In this document: in pieces, positions 35,075 to 44,000 of the stretch
Numbering within the stretch: the first letter of the stretch is position 1
Layout: the number at the start of each line of letters is the position of its first letter
Source of the DNA: Sva-07 sp963717385
GTDB taxonomy: Bacteria; Actinomycetota; Acidimicrobiia; Acidimicrobiales; Ilumatobacteraceae
Length of the DNA: 64,000 nt
Direction: 5' to 3'
NCBI GenBank assembly: GCA_963717385.1
Contig: CAVQWE010000004.1
Location: forward strand, 52,281 to 116,280
Program-made: the position numbers and the translations under genes
Notes under the pieces: generated by a model
Databases searched by the model: none
What the model was told of the DNA's origin: nothing
What the model saw: only the letters and a program-made list of their open reading frames with translations

Positions 35075-37246
35075 TCAGGTCAGAAGCGCTTCGAGGTCGA
35101 CGTCGTTCGAGCCGAGCACGAACGCCACCGGACGCTCGGTCGACACCAGCGTGAGCGTTGCCTCGAGTCGGTGCGCGAACCCGTCCTGATCCACGCACGG
35201 GTCCGGTAGGCCGACAAGCGTCAGGTCGGCGGACTCGGCGCGCTCACCGATCACCTCGTGGACCGGGCGTTCGTCGACGATCACGTCGATCTCGACCCGG
35301 ATGCGGGCGGTGGTGAACAGCTCGCGCAGATTCTCGGTGACTTCCTCGGCCGCAGCCTGGAGTGGCACGACCATCCGGACCGTCACCTTCGACCGCCGCC
35401 AGAGTTTCGACGACCGGAGTGTGTCCGCGAGCACGATCATCAACGCACCGTTGTCTCGGATCGACCGCAACCAGACGTCGATCTGCTTGCGCTCGCCGAA
35501 GGTGGTGTCATCAGGCGCTCGCACCACCACGACGTTGCGTCCAGCATCGTGGATTCGTTGCACCATGGTGGCGTACTCGTCCGGGTCAGATGTCGTCTCG
35601 CCGTCGCCGAGCACCACGGTGTTCGGCATGAGACTCCCCAAGCCGTATGCCTCGACCAGTACCGACGCACCGACATACGGGCTCGGCGCCGACACCACCC
35701 GCACCAGTGCGTTCACATCGCGTTCGCTCAGGTGGTCGCGAACGGTTTCCGCGAGCTGACGCTTGCGCTGGCTGGGCGCCGGTTCAGGCAGGATCGTCGC
35801 CACGGTCAGCAGACCTCGGCTCTGCGACAAGGCGTTCGCCAACTCGATCAGATACCACCGTTTCGTCGGGCTGCCCGCAAGCACGAGGATGTTCGGCCGC
35901 CAGTTCTTCGAGTCGGTTGAGCGGCGTACATGCGAGGCCGCCCAACGCACCAGGTTGATCCAGATGCCTTGGCGGATGTCACCCCAGCGAACCTTGCTGC
36001 GGCGACGATTCAACAGTGCCCAGATCAGGCTGACGAACAGCACAGCAACGACCGTGGCCACCGGGTTGATCAGGATCATCACCGCAACGCAGCCGAATGC
36101 TCCGAGCATCGAGATGCTCCAGTGGATCCTGAACGTCGGCCGGAAGGACGGGTTGCGCAAGAACTGTTCGCCCGCCGACACGAAGTTCACCACGGCGTAC
36201 GTCGCCAGGAAGAACATCGTGAGGATCGGTGCCACCGCATCGAGGTCGCCGAGCATGACGACCGACAATGCGATGCCCAACGAGAGATAGGTGCCCAGTC
36301 GCGGCTCGTCGTTCTCGCCCGACCCGCGACCGAAGATCTTCATTCGGCCGGGCAGCACGCCGTCGCGCGCCAGCGCCTGCAGAATGCGCGGGGCACCGAG
36401 CATGCTGCCGAGTGCACTCGACAACGTCGCTCCCCACACACCGATCACGACGGCGGGCCCCCACACGGCGAGTTGGCGCATGATCAACGGATCGGTGACG
36501 AGTGCGCTCCTCGATGCCCGACTCTCGAGCACGACCGGGATCGTCATGTACAGCAGATAGCTGACAGCGATTGCGGCCAGGGTGCCCCTGGGGATCGAGC
36601 GCCGTGGATTGCGCAGATCGCCGCTCATGTTGACACCCGCCATGATTCCCGTCACGGCCGGAAAGAAGACGGCGAACGCCACCCAGAACGAAGCCGGCTC
36701 GAAGCTGCGGGGGAGCGGCGGGGCCTCGACCCGGTTGGTTCCGAGGAAGAACGCAAGCAGCGACAACGCGATCGCCGCCATGATCACGTACTGAGCGCGA
36801 ATCGCCGCCTTCGCGGAGATCAGCGCAAAGATCGCCACGACGATCGTGGTTGCAAACGCCAACGGCTGGATCGGGAGTGAGGGGGCCACGACATTGACCG
36901 CTTCGGCGAAACCGAGCGTGTACAACGCCACGCTGAGCGCCTGAGCGAGGTACAGCGGGACACCGATGGCACCGCCGATCTCGGAGCCGAGCGACCGACT
37001 CACCATGTAGTAGGCGCCGCCGGTTCGGACCTGCTGGTCGGTCGAGATCTGCGAAATCGACAGCGCGGTCAACAACGTGATCGACGTCGCAAGGGTGACG
37101 ATCAACAGCGTGTTGCGCAGCCCGACGTTGCCGACGACCCACCCGAACCGCAGGTACATGATGACGCCGAGGATCGTCAGAATCGACGGCGTGAAGACTC
37201 CACCGAAGGTGCCCAACCCGCTACGGGAAACTTCAGATTTCGGCAT
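35075..37246 (-). CDS. APC-superfamily cation-chloride cotransporter-like permease (SLC12 type)
   Basis: A 723-residue transporter with 12 membrane helices in residues 10-420 and a 300-residue cytoplasmic C-terminal domain. The first helix region SGLGTFGGVFTPSILTILGVIMYLRFGWVVG matches eukaryotic and bacterial Na-K-Cl or K-Cl cotransporters, and GGAYYMVSRSLGSEIGGAIG is the APC core motif. The C-terminal domain (WRPNILVLAGSPTKRW) is also typical of that family. It may move potassium or amino acids with chloride. 97 bases upstream of the RimK-RCK_C gene, whose regulatory domain suggests functional linkage. Confidence 0.87.
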   Translation of the reverse strand: MPKSEVSRSGLGTFGGVFTPSILTILGVIMYLRFGWVVGNVGLRNTLLIVTLATSITLLTALSISQISTDQQVRTGGAYYMVSRSLGSEIGGAIGVPLYLAQALSVALYTLGFAEAVNVVAPSLPIQPLAFATTIVVAIFALISAKAAIRAQYVIMAAIALSLLAFFLGTNRVEAPPLPRSFEPASFWVAFAVFFPAVTGIMAGVNMSGDLRNPRRSIPRGTLAAIAVSYLLYMTIPVVLESRASRSALVTDPLIMRQLAVWGPAVVIGVWGATLSSALGSMLGAPRILQALARDGVLPGRMKIFGRGSGENDEPRLGTYLSLGIALSVVMLGDLDAVAPILTMFFLATYAVVNFVSAGEQFLRNPSFRPTFRIHWSISMLGAFGCVAVMILINPVATVVAVLFVSLIWALLNRRRSKVRWGDIRQGIWINLVRWAASHVRRSTDSKNWRPNILVLAGSPTKRWYLIELANALSQSRGLLTVATILPEPAPSQRKRQLAETVRDHLSERDVNALVRVVSAPSPYVGASVLVEAYGLGSLMPNTVVLGDGETTSDPDEYATMVQRIHDAGRNVVVVRAPDDTTFGERKQIDVWLRSIRDNGALMIVLADTLRSSKLWRRSKVTVRMVVPLQAAAEEVTENLRELFTTARIRVEIDVIVDERPVHEVIGERAESADLTLVGLPDPCVDQDGFAHRLEATLTLVSTERPVAFVLGSNDVDLEALLT

Positions 37247-37395
37247 CAGCTGGGCCTCTGGCTACTTGGCCGAGGCGACATCCATCGGTCGTGCTGACCA
37301 TAGTGCCGCCGGCGGGCCGAGAGGGTCTTGCCGCCGAGTCTGCAGCGGGCAGTTTCCGTCTGCCCGTTCGAGTTCGAGAATCGGCGGTGCTGCGC

Positions 37396-38157
37396 TCAGG
37401 CCGAAGCAAGGATCGGCAAGGTCGGTGAATCGCTGCCACCCGCCGGTTCTCGGGTGACGCCGAGGACGAAGTTCGTCGGGTCGGCGTCGGCGAAGCGCTC
37501 GGACACGTTGCCATCGGGGTCGGGTCGGAACACACCGACCGACGTTGCTGCATCGTCGCCGACCAGCCACAGCTGATACGTGACGGTGTCGTCGAGCACT
37601 GGGATGGCTTCGCCTTCTATCACCAGGGCGCCTTCGGATGCCGAGTAGACCACGGTCAAGTTCGCGATCTCACCGCTGAGCGCCCGGCTCGTGGCGTCGG
37701 ATGCGTCGACCACCGCAGCGATCGGGTCGGACGTGTCGTCGGTCGTCGCCATGATCACCACGCCACCGACGGCAAAGAGCGCCACTGCGGCCGCCGCAAG
37801 CAACGCCGGTTTGAGACGAGGACGAGCACGGCGCGAGTCGAGCGAGGTCACCTTGGTCGGTGGGGGCGTCGGCGGTTCCGGTGTCGTTGCGGGTTCGTGT
37901 GTGTGGTGCGACCGGGCGTCCGGGGTGTCGTCTTGTGGTGTGGAGCCGATCGCCGCCAGTACAGAGTTGCGCAGCGAGGATGGTGGGGGCTCGGCGTGTG
38001 TTCGCTGGAGTGCGGCCGCCGCCGTGAGGGCTGCATCGAGTTCGGCGGTGATCTCGGTGTCGTTGGCTGCAGCGAGGTCGAGTTCGACCTGTTCAGCGGG
38101 CGACAGCTCGCCGAGAGCGGCCAGTGCAATCAGTTCGTCGATGCGGTCGGAGATCAT
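37396..38157 (-). CDS. rskA: Anti-sigma-K factor (RskA family)
   Basis: A 253-residue membrane anti-sigma factor. The N-terminal cytoplasmic helix bundle (IDELIALAALGELSPAEQVELD) binds the sigma factor. One transmembrane helix, PALLAAAAVALFAVGGVVIM near residue 125, is followed by an extracellular RskA domain with NLTVVYSASEGALVIEGEAIP and VTYQLWLVGDDAATSVGVF. The start overlaps the sigma factor stop by 4 bp. Release of the sigma factor by proteolysis of this protein is the family model. Confidence 0.9.
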   Translation of the reverse strand: MISDRIDELIALAALGELSPAEQVELDLAAANDTEITAELDAALTAAAALQRTHAEPPPSSLRNSVLAAIGSTPQDDTPDARSHHTHEPATTPEPPTPPPTKVTSLDSRRARPRLKPALLAAAAVALFAVGGVVIMATTDDTSDPIAAVVDASDATSRALSGEIANLTVVYSASEGALVIEGEAIPVLDDTVTYQLWLVGDDAATSVGVFRPDPDGNVSERFADADPTNFVLGVTREPAGGSDSPTLPILASA

Positions 38158-38771
38158 GACGGGGCTCCCAGTTTGCCACCTAGCTTCTTCAACCCGAGGC
38201 GCACCCGGCCTTTCACCGTGCCGAGTGGGAGGTCGAGGCGTGCCGCGATGTCACCGTGGCTGTCGCCGTCGATGAAGGCCATCTCGATCACGATCCGTTG
38301 TTCGTCGGGCAGTTCAGCGATCGCACGGCTGACGCGCTCGGCCTCGATCGAGGCGACGACCGTTTCATCGGTCGAGTCGACTGCGAGGGGACGCTGCGTC
38401 GCCGAGCGTTCGATCCGGTTGCGTTGCGACTGCTCGCGACGGACACGATCGACCGCACGTCGGCGAGCGATCGTGATGGCCCACGTGGTGACGCTCGCCC
38501 GTTCCGGGTCGAAACGGGCGGCGGTGCGCCACAGTTCCACGAACACCTCCTGGGTCACCTCTTCGGACATCGCCGGGTCTCGCAGGACCCGCTTGACCGT
38601 GCCGAACACGGCAGCGGCGAGTTCGTCGTACAGGCTTGCGAACGCGTCGTGGTCGCCCGTCCGTACTTGCTGCATCAACGACACGAGGTCAGGCCCGGGG
38701 GACACGATGGGCTCATGATGCCAGGGGTGTTCCCGATCCACCCGCATCTGCACCGATTCAAGCGCGCTCAT
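38154..38771 (-). CDS. sigK: ECF RNA polymerase sigma factor, SigK-type
   Basis: A 205-residue extracytoplasmic-function sigma factor. Region 2 is visible as DAFASLYDELAAAVFGTVKRVLRDPAMSEEVTQEVFVELWR with TTWAITIARRRAVDRVRRE, and region 4 as LPDEQRIVIEMAFIDGDSHGDIAARLDLPLGTVKGRVRLGLKKL. The SigK name follows from the adjacent RskA partner and the fasciclin gene target. ATG 38771 is preferred because it overlaps the upstream stop; an internal ATG at 38747 is possible. Confidence 0.88.
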   Translation of the reverse strand: MSALESVQMRVDREHPWHHEPIVSPGPDLVSLMQQVRTGDHDAFASLYDELAAAVFGTVKRVLRDPAMSEEVTQEVFVELWRTAARFDPERASVTTWAITIARRRAVDRVRREQSQRNRIERSATQRPLAVDSTDETVVASIEAERVSRAIAELPDEQRIVIEMAFIDGDSHGDIAARLDLPLGTVKGRVRLGLKKLGGKLGAPS

Positions 38772-39109
38772 GGCAAGCCCACGAACGACGCGAACGTCAT
38801 CGCCGCGACCGAATCCACCGGTTTCGAGAGCCCCAGGTCGGAGGTCCACAAGCGTGCATCCCAGTGAGATGGCACTGCATCGAGACGCTGGGGAGCTTCC
38901 AGTCGCAGGTGGGCGTGCCCGTCGAGGAGGATGTCGGAGAGGCGCCAGGCGTGGCTGGAACCGTCGGCGAATGCAACGAGCAGGATCTCCGCCTCTGCGC
39001 CGGTGCGGACGCTTGCGAGCAGGTCGATCATCGACACACGCAGCTGACCCTCGGGGCCGACGGTGGCGTGGTCGAGGACCCGATCGATGGTGAGCGGTGG
39101 TGACGACAT
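38768..39109 (-). CDS. Hypothetical protein, first gene of the sigma-factor operon
   Basis: A 113-residue soluble protein without signal or membrane segment; its pattern (ILLVAFADGSSHAWRLSDILLDGHAHLRLEAPQRLDAV) suggests a small beta-rich fold. No family recognised. It directly follows a predicted sigma-factor promoter with no space for a ribosome binding site and overlaps the sigma factor start by 4 bp, so it could modulate the sigma/anti-sigma pair or only be carried with it. Confidence 0.6.
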   Translation of the reverse strand: MSSPPLTIDRVLDHATVGPEGQLRVSMIDLLASVRTGAEAEILLVAFADGSSHAWRLSDILLDGHAHLRLEAPQRLDAVPSHWDARLWTSDLGLSKPVDSVAAMTFASFVGLP

Positions 39110-39116
39110 ACAGCTG

Positions 39117-39143
39117 GTTCGCACACCGCCGCCGACTGGATCA
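39117..39143 (-). promoter_or_regulatory. Predicted SigK-type promoter of the sigma-factor operon
   Basis: Read on the minus strand: TGATCC, 15 bases, GCGAAC. The -10 element ends 7 bases before the ATG at 39109, so the transcript would be leaderless. The matching element at 42143 has the same spacing and 23 of 27 identical bases. It resembles the mycobacterial SigK pattern CCATCC-N15-CCGAAT as I recall it. Confidence 0.7.
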
Positions 39144-39248
39144 CTGCGATCGGAACCAGACCTCTGGCGACACGCGAACGTGGCGAGGGGCCGGAGCCTC
39201 CTCGCCACGTTCAGTTCGGGTGATGGCGGTGTCGTGCACCGCTGTGGG

Positions 39249-40417
39249 TCACGGCATCAACACTGCATCGATGACGTGGACGGTGGCGTTCGCCGTCTGG
39301 ATGTCGGCGCAGCCGACCGAGGCCTGGCCGTTCACCATGAGGGTGCCATCGCTGGCGACCTCGAGGGTGATGTCGGCACCGTTGACCGTGGTCACCGAGT
39401 CGAGCTCGGCGAGATCAGCGCTCGAGAGCTGCTCGCCGCCGACGACGTGCAGCGTCAGAATCGACGTGAGCAGGTCGGTGTCGGCGAGTACGGCGTCGAG
39501 GGTTCCTTCGGGCAGGGCGTCGAAGGCCGGGTTGGCGGGAGCGAAGATCGTGAACGGCCCATCGCTGTTGAGTGTGTCGACGAGGCCGGCGGCGCTGACA
39601 GCAGCGACGAGTGTGGACAGCACCGGGTTGTTCGACGCTGCCGTTGCGGCGGTGTCGTCGGTCATGCCGGCGAACGAACCTTCACCGTCGGCGGGGACCG
39701 CCGAGCACAGCGGACCGGTCGGCATCATCGCACCTTCCTCCATGTCCTCGTCCATGTCGCCCTCTTCCATGTCGCCTCTTGCTCTTCCATGTCGCCCGAG
39801 TCGTCGGCAGCAGGCATCAGTACCTCGCCGATGATGTGGACGGTGGCATTCGCCGTCACGACGTTCGAGCAGAGGACAGCAACACCGTTGACCGTGGTGC
39901 CGTCGGCGCCGAACTCGAGCGTGGCGCCGTTCACGGTTTCAGCCGAGCCGGCTGCACCGAGTGCCGCAGCGTCGAGGCTCTCGCCGCCGATGACGTGGTA
40001 GGTCAAGATCGAACTGAGCAGTTCCTGATCGGCGAGGACAGCGTCGAGGTCGTCGGAAGGAATCGCTGCGAATGCATCGTTGGTCGGTGCGAAGATCGTG
40101 AACGGACCGTCGCTGTTGAGTGTGTCGACCAGTCCGGCAGCGCCGACAGCGGTCACCAGCGTCGACAACAGTGGGTTGTTCGATGCTGCCGTTGCGGCGG
40201 TGTCGTCGGTCATGCCGGCGAAGGAACCTTCGCCTTCGGTCGGAACGGCGTCACAGGCCGGGCCGAACGGGCCGTCTGCCATCTCGTCGGTGTCGGCACC
40301 CTCGGTCGTGACGGGGGCGCTGGTGCTGTCGTTGCTGTCGCTGCCGCACGCTGCGGCGACCAGTGAGAACGATGCGACGGCGAGCAGAATCTTCGAGGTT
40401 CGGTTTCGAGTGATCAT
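39249..40417 (-). CDS. Secreted lipoprotein with two fasciclin (FAS1) domains, one frameshift
   Basis: About 388 residues with a lipobox signal (LLAVASFSLVAAACGS). Two FAS1 domains follow, each starting EGSFAGMTDDTAATAASNNP and continuing LVDTLNSDGPFTIFAP; they are so alike that the second is a recent duplicate. The linker is acidic and Met-rich (MEEGDMDEDMEEGAMMP). The frame shifts inside this linker, near 39775. A good ribosome site, AAGGAG, precedes the ATG at 40417. Secreted fasciclin proteins are the classical SigK targets in mycobacteria (MPT70/MPT83), which agrees with the operon neighbours. Confidence 0.82.
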
Positions 40418-40503
40418 GGGGGTTTCTCCTTGTGTTGGGGGTTGGTGTTCACGCTGCGTTGCAGCGATCTGGATGGTCTGGGTCGAGTGAGCCGGGGGGC
40501 GGA

Positions 40504-42135
40504 TCACTCGACGAAGACCACGATCTGGTGATGCCCGGAGGCACCGTTCGGAAGAGGTTCGGATCGTTCATCCGTTTGGATCACTCCGTTGTTGTCGGTT
40601 GCCCGACAACGAATCGAGGTGCGCCCGGTCGCTGGCGGTGTCCACCTGAATGCCCACTGGCGCCAGGTGTCGTCGTTGAGTGCGTCACCGAGTTCACAGG
40701 GCTGCCAAGGTCCGTCGTCGAGTTGCACCTCGACGGCGCTGATCCCGCGGGTCTGCGCCCAGGCGACACCACCGATCGCAGCGGTGCCGTCGGGATTGCG
40801 GGTGAGGGTGCCGAGGCCGTCGACCGAATCGATCCGGCTCATCAGCTTGATCGGGGCCCGGTCGGCGTAGCCGCGTGGCACCCAGTACTGCTCGAAGTCC
40901 TCGAACGTGGTCAGTTCGATTTCGGTGAGCCACTTGGTTGCAGAGATGTAGCCGTAGAGGCCAGGCACGATGAGGCGCACGGGGAACCCGTGCTCCAGTG
41001 GCAACGGTTCGCCATTCATGCCGAACGCCACCAGCGCGTTGCGGCCATCGGTGGCTGCCTCGACAGGGAATCCGCACGTGTACCCGTCGATCGAGCGGCC
41101 GACCACTTGGGTGGCCGCCGGGTCGATTCCGGCCTCTGCGAGCAACTCGTCGAGGCGTACCCCTGTCCAGCGGGCGTTGCCGATCAACTCGCCACCGATC
41201 GTGTTCGACACACACGTCAGCGTGATGTCGTGCTCGACCACGTTGCGGCTCAACAGATCGTCGAAGCTCAGGCCGAGTTCGCGATCGACCATCCCCGTCA
41301 CCCTGAGTTCGTAGCCTTCGGTCGGCACCTGCGGCACGGTGAGCGCAGTGTCGATCCGGTAGAAGTCAGCATTGGGCGTGACGAACGGAGCGACGCCGTC
41401 GACGCCGACCGAGGTGCCGCCCGGAATGGGGTCGAGCGTGTTCGTGGCCCGGGGCAACGCCACGTTCAGACGTGACTCGGTGGCGCTGAACCGGCTGCGG
41501 ATCGTTCGCCCGACTGCTCCGGCACCAGCGCCGACGAATGCCAACGCGGCGAGTACGCCGCCGCTGCGAATCAGGAGCTCACGACGAGTCGCCCGTGGCG
41601 CATCGGTCGGCGACGCCGCCTGGGCACCCGTCGGATCGGGTCGAGCCGCAGTGTCCGCAACCGGTGATGCAGCCAGCAGAGGACGAGCGACGAGGTGCGC
41701 AACCCAGAGCGCCCCGGCCCCAGCGGCTGACCCGACCACGGTGGGGATCGCATCGTCGAACGTGCCGCCCGCTCGATTCGACACTGCTGCGAATGCGCCG
41801 ATCAGGCCGAACACGCCGATCCCGACGAGTCCGATCTCGATCCGCTTGCGAAACGACAGTGCGCCGATCACCGCTGCATAGACGAGCAACGAGACGCCGA
41901 TCCCGATCAGGAGCGCCGGTTTGTCGTTGGTGCCGAAGGTCTCGATCGCGAAGTCCTTCACGAACGGCGGCACGTTGTCGATGACGCGGTCGCCGACGTC
42001 GATCACCGGGGACCGCCATTGCTGACGAATCCCGGCGATCAGCTCCGCAACGCCGAGCGCCACGATCGCGGCAACGATGCCCGCCAGCGCTCCGAGCGCC
42101 GTGGTTGATCGCTTCGACAACGTTGGTGCAGACAT
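40504..42135 (-). CDS. Membrane-bound molybdopterin oxidoreductase, sulfite oxidase family
   Basis: A 543-residue enzyme with three to four N-terminal membrane helices (ALGALAGIVAAIVALGVAELIAG; PALLIGIGVSLLVYAAVIGAL), a twin-Arg-like RRELLIRSGGVLAALAFVG, then the SUOX catalytic domain. The molybdenum Cys is in LTCVSNTIGGELIGNARW. A C-terminal dimerisation domain ends the protein (VEVQLDDGPWQPCELGD). It probably reduces or oxidises sulfur or damaged methionine compounds at the outer membrane face. It heads an operon with the fasciclin gene and is preceded by a SigK-type promoter. Confidence 0.9.
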   Translation of the reverse strand: MSAPTLSKRSTTALGALAGIVAAIVALGVAELIAGIRQQWRSPVIDVGDRVIDNVPPFVKDFAIETFGTNDKPALLIGIGVSLLVYAAVIGALSFRKRIEIGLVGIGVFGLIGAFAAVSNRAGGTFDDAIPTVVGSAAGAGALWVAHLVARPLLAASPVADTAARPDPTGAQAASPTDAPRATRRELLIRSGGVLAALAFVGAGAGAVGRTIRSRFSATESRLNVALPRATNTLDPIPGGTSVGVDGVAPFVTPNADFYRIDTALTVPQVPTEGYELRVTGMVDRELGLSFDDLLSRNVVEHDITLTCVSNTIGGELIGNARWTGVRLDELLAEAGIDPAATQVVGRSIDGYTCGFPVEAATDGRNALVAFGMNGEPLPLEHGFPVRLIVPGLYGYISATKWLTEIELTTFEDFEQYWVPRGYADRAPIKLMSRIDSVDGLGTLTRNPDGTAAIGGVAWAQTRGISAVEVQLDDGPWQPCELGDALNDDTWRQWAFRWTPPATGRTSIRCRATDNNGVIQTDERSEPLPNGASGHHQIVVFVE

Positions 42136-42142
42136 GCCCGAG

Positions 42143-42169
42143 GTTCGGGCACCGCCACCGATTGGATCA
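42143..42169 (-). promoter_or_regulatory. Predicted SigK-type promoter of the molybdoenzyme operon
   Basis: Read on the minus strand: TGATCC, 15 bases (AATCGGTGGCGGTGC), CCGAAC, then 7 bases to the ATG at 42135. Spacing is identical to the element at 39117. It overlaps by 3 bases the end of the DUF454 gene upstream. Confidence 0.72.
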
Positions 42170-42616
42170 GTCGTTCACATCGCGCCCAGGGCACTCGGAT
42201 GTCAGAGTGTCGGGCGCAGTGGGCACACGGCGGAGGATGTACCAGACGCCGATCACACCAGCGGCCACGATGGTGACGCGCACCCAGGTGTGATCCACGA
42301 GCAGACCGGCGCTGATGGCGATCGCCACGGTCATCATCGAGATGGCGATCACCTTCGATCGGCGCGGCATTCCGAGGCCGGCGCGGTAGTCGGCCACAGC
42401 CTTGCCGACGCCGGGCAGGTCGAGCACCCACTGCTCGAAGCGCGGGCTGGACCTGGCGAAACAGGCTGCTGCGGCAACCATGAATCCGGTGGTGGGCAAG
42501 CCAGGAATCACCACGCCCACTCCGCCGAGTGCCACCGCGGACCAGCCGAGCGCGAACCACGCGCCGCGGACCACGCGGCTCCGTTCGACCGGCTGCTCGG
42601 GGGAGACCACGTTCAT
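42167..42616 (-). CDS. DUF454 (YbaN-like) membrane protein
   Basis: A 149-residue inner membrane protein of the DUF454 family. The signature GGVGVVIPGLPTTGFMVAAAACFARSSPRFEQWVLD is intact, and two later helices follow (KVIAISMMTVAIAISAGLL, VTIVAAGVIGVWYIL). Function is not established for the family. ATG 42616 gives the standard length. Its stop lies at the SigK-type promoter of the next gene. Confidence 0.88.
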   Translation of the reverse strand: MNVVSPEQPVERSRVVRGAWFALGWSAVALGGVGVVIPGLPTTGFMVAAAACFARSSPRFEQWVLDLPGVGKAVADYRAGLGMPRRSKVIAISMMTVAIAISAGLLVDHTWVRVTIVAAGVIGVWYILRRVPTAPDTLTSECPGRDVND

Positions 42617-42854
42617 CGTCTCCGAGTCTCGGTCGTGAACGGCGCGGTTGCTCGGGTCGAACGTCCCATCTCCACCAGTGTCGCATCGGGCGATGCCAGA
42701 CGTCGTGGTGATCTGTTGGAACCGCCCACGGCCCGCCACGTTCGGTGAGAATTTCCTCAAGGGTGACGAAACCTTGCCGATATCTGGAATGTCATCGGAT
42801 TCCGACGCAGGTGCGGCGGGGTCCTTCGCCGAGACAAACAGGCAGGTTCCGCAC

Positions 42855-43874
42855 ATGTCCGATCAGACTCCCCCCAACCCGCTCCCACCACTGGGATCCA
42901 CCCCGTCAGCTTCATCGACGCCGCCACCGCCGCCGCCTCCGCTTCCGACGGGTGCAGCCGCAGCCGGCAGCGCGCAGGCTGGCACTCCAACGCCGGTCAC
43001 TCCGCAGCCTGTCGACGCAGACGCAGCATCGCCGTCGAGCCAGCGCCGTTCGGTGCTGTTCGCACTGGTTGCCGTGCTCGCTGTCGGCGGTGTGATCGCC
43101 GGCGTGCTCGTCGGCGGCGGAAACTCGTCTGACGACGCCGATGCTCCGGCATCCGAACTCGACGATGTCTCCGTGACCGTCGCCGCGCCGACCACTCAAG
43201 CTGCGCCCGCAGCAACCGTGGCGCCTGCCACCACGCAGGCACCGACCACCACGGCCGCGCCGACCACCACGGCAGCGCCGACCACCACCGAAGCACCGCC
43301 CACCACCCCGGCCGGGCCCGTCTATCCGACGCTGCCCGACGGGTCGCCAGTGCCGATCGTTGCGATCTACGACGGCCCGGTGGTGCGTGCCACCGGATGG
43401 GTGCCGAGTGAGGCCAAGGCAGCACAGCTCGAGGCGTTGGCGCTCGCCAACAGCACCGATCCGAACGCCACGATCGAGGCCACCTGGTCGATCGATCCGT
43501 CCGTCCCGCTCAACATCGGTACACGAGTGATCGAGATGAACTCGCCTCGATTCCCCGCCGGCAGCTCCGATGTCACCCCCGAACACGCAGAGCAGCTCAA
43601 CCGGGTCGCCGGTGTCATGAACCTGCTCCCCAACGTGACCGCCACCGTGGTCGGCCACGCCGACCAGGTCGGTGACGCAGCAGCCAACTATGTGCTGTCG
43701 GAAGCTCGAGCAGTGTCGGTCGTGCGCTACCTGGTGAGCCAGGGCGTCGACCCGTCTCGCTTGTCGGCCCGTGCGGTCGGCGAACAGGATCTGCTGTCCG
43801 AAGACGAATCCGAAGCGTCGCTCGCTCTGAACCGCCGCACCGAGTTCATCTTCTACGGCCTCCTCGCCGACTGA
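42855..43874 (+). CDS. OmpA-like domain protein with proline-rich N-terminus and Thr/Ala stalk
   Basis: A 339-residue envelope protein. The first 60 residues are Pro-rich and cytoplasmic (PPPPPPPLP), a single membrane helix follows (SVLFALVAVLAVGGVIAGVLV), then a Thr/Ala/Pro stalk, a BON-like region and a C-terminal OmpA peptidoglycan-binding domain (NSPRFPAGSSDVTPEHAEQLNRVAGVM ... GHADQVGDAAANYVLSEARA ... RRTEFIF). In actinobacteria such proteins tether the membrane to peptidoglycan. Divergent from the DUF454 gene. Confidence 0.87.
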   Translation: MSDQTPPNPLPPLGSTPSASSTPPPPPPPLPTGAAAAGSAQAGTPTPVTPQPVDADAASPSSQRRSVLFALVAVLAVGGVIAGVLVGGGNSSDDADAPASELDDVSVTVAAPTTQAAPAATVAPATTQAPTTTAAPTTTAAPTTTEAPPTTPAGPVYPTLPDGSPVPIVAIYDGPVVRATGWVPSEAKAAQLEALALANSTDPNATIEATWSIDPSVPLNIGTRVIEMNSPRFPAGSSDVTPEHAEQLNRVAGVMNLLPNVTATVVGHADQVGDAAANYVLSEARAVSVVRYLVSQGVDPSRLSARAVGEQDLLSEDESEASLALNRRTEFIFYGLLAD

Positions 43875-43893
43875 TCACCCGAACGTTGCGTTC

Positions 43894-43926
43894 GCGGCCC
43901 CCGTTGCCCTGGGCAGCGGGGGCCGC
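43894..43926 (+). terminator. Strong GC-rich hairpin terminator
   Basis: GCGGCCCCCG (43894-43903) and CGGGGGCCGC (43917-43926) form a 10-bp stem with a 13-base loop, 20 bases after the OmpA-like stop codon. There is no U-tract, as is common in high-GC actinobacteria. Confidence 0.8.
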
Positions 43927-44000
43927 GCCGCGTCGGGGGGAGGGTCTCGGGTGTGGCCGGGTACGGTAGGACGCAACCGACGCAACTGAGATGAGACATC

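Noticed and set aside
37247..37395. Riboswitch (for example c-di-AMP type) upstream of the SLC12-like gene
   Set aside because: The 149-base gap shows no recognisable conserved core or paired stems by eye.
40471..40476. Third SigK-type promoter (CCATCC) before the fasciclin gene
   Set aside because: The -35-like hexamer is exact, but no -10-like element stands at 15 bases; the nearest GTGAAC is 18 bases away, so it is not claimed as a feature.
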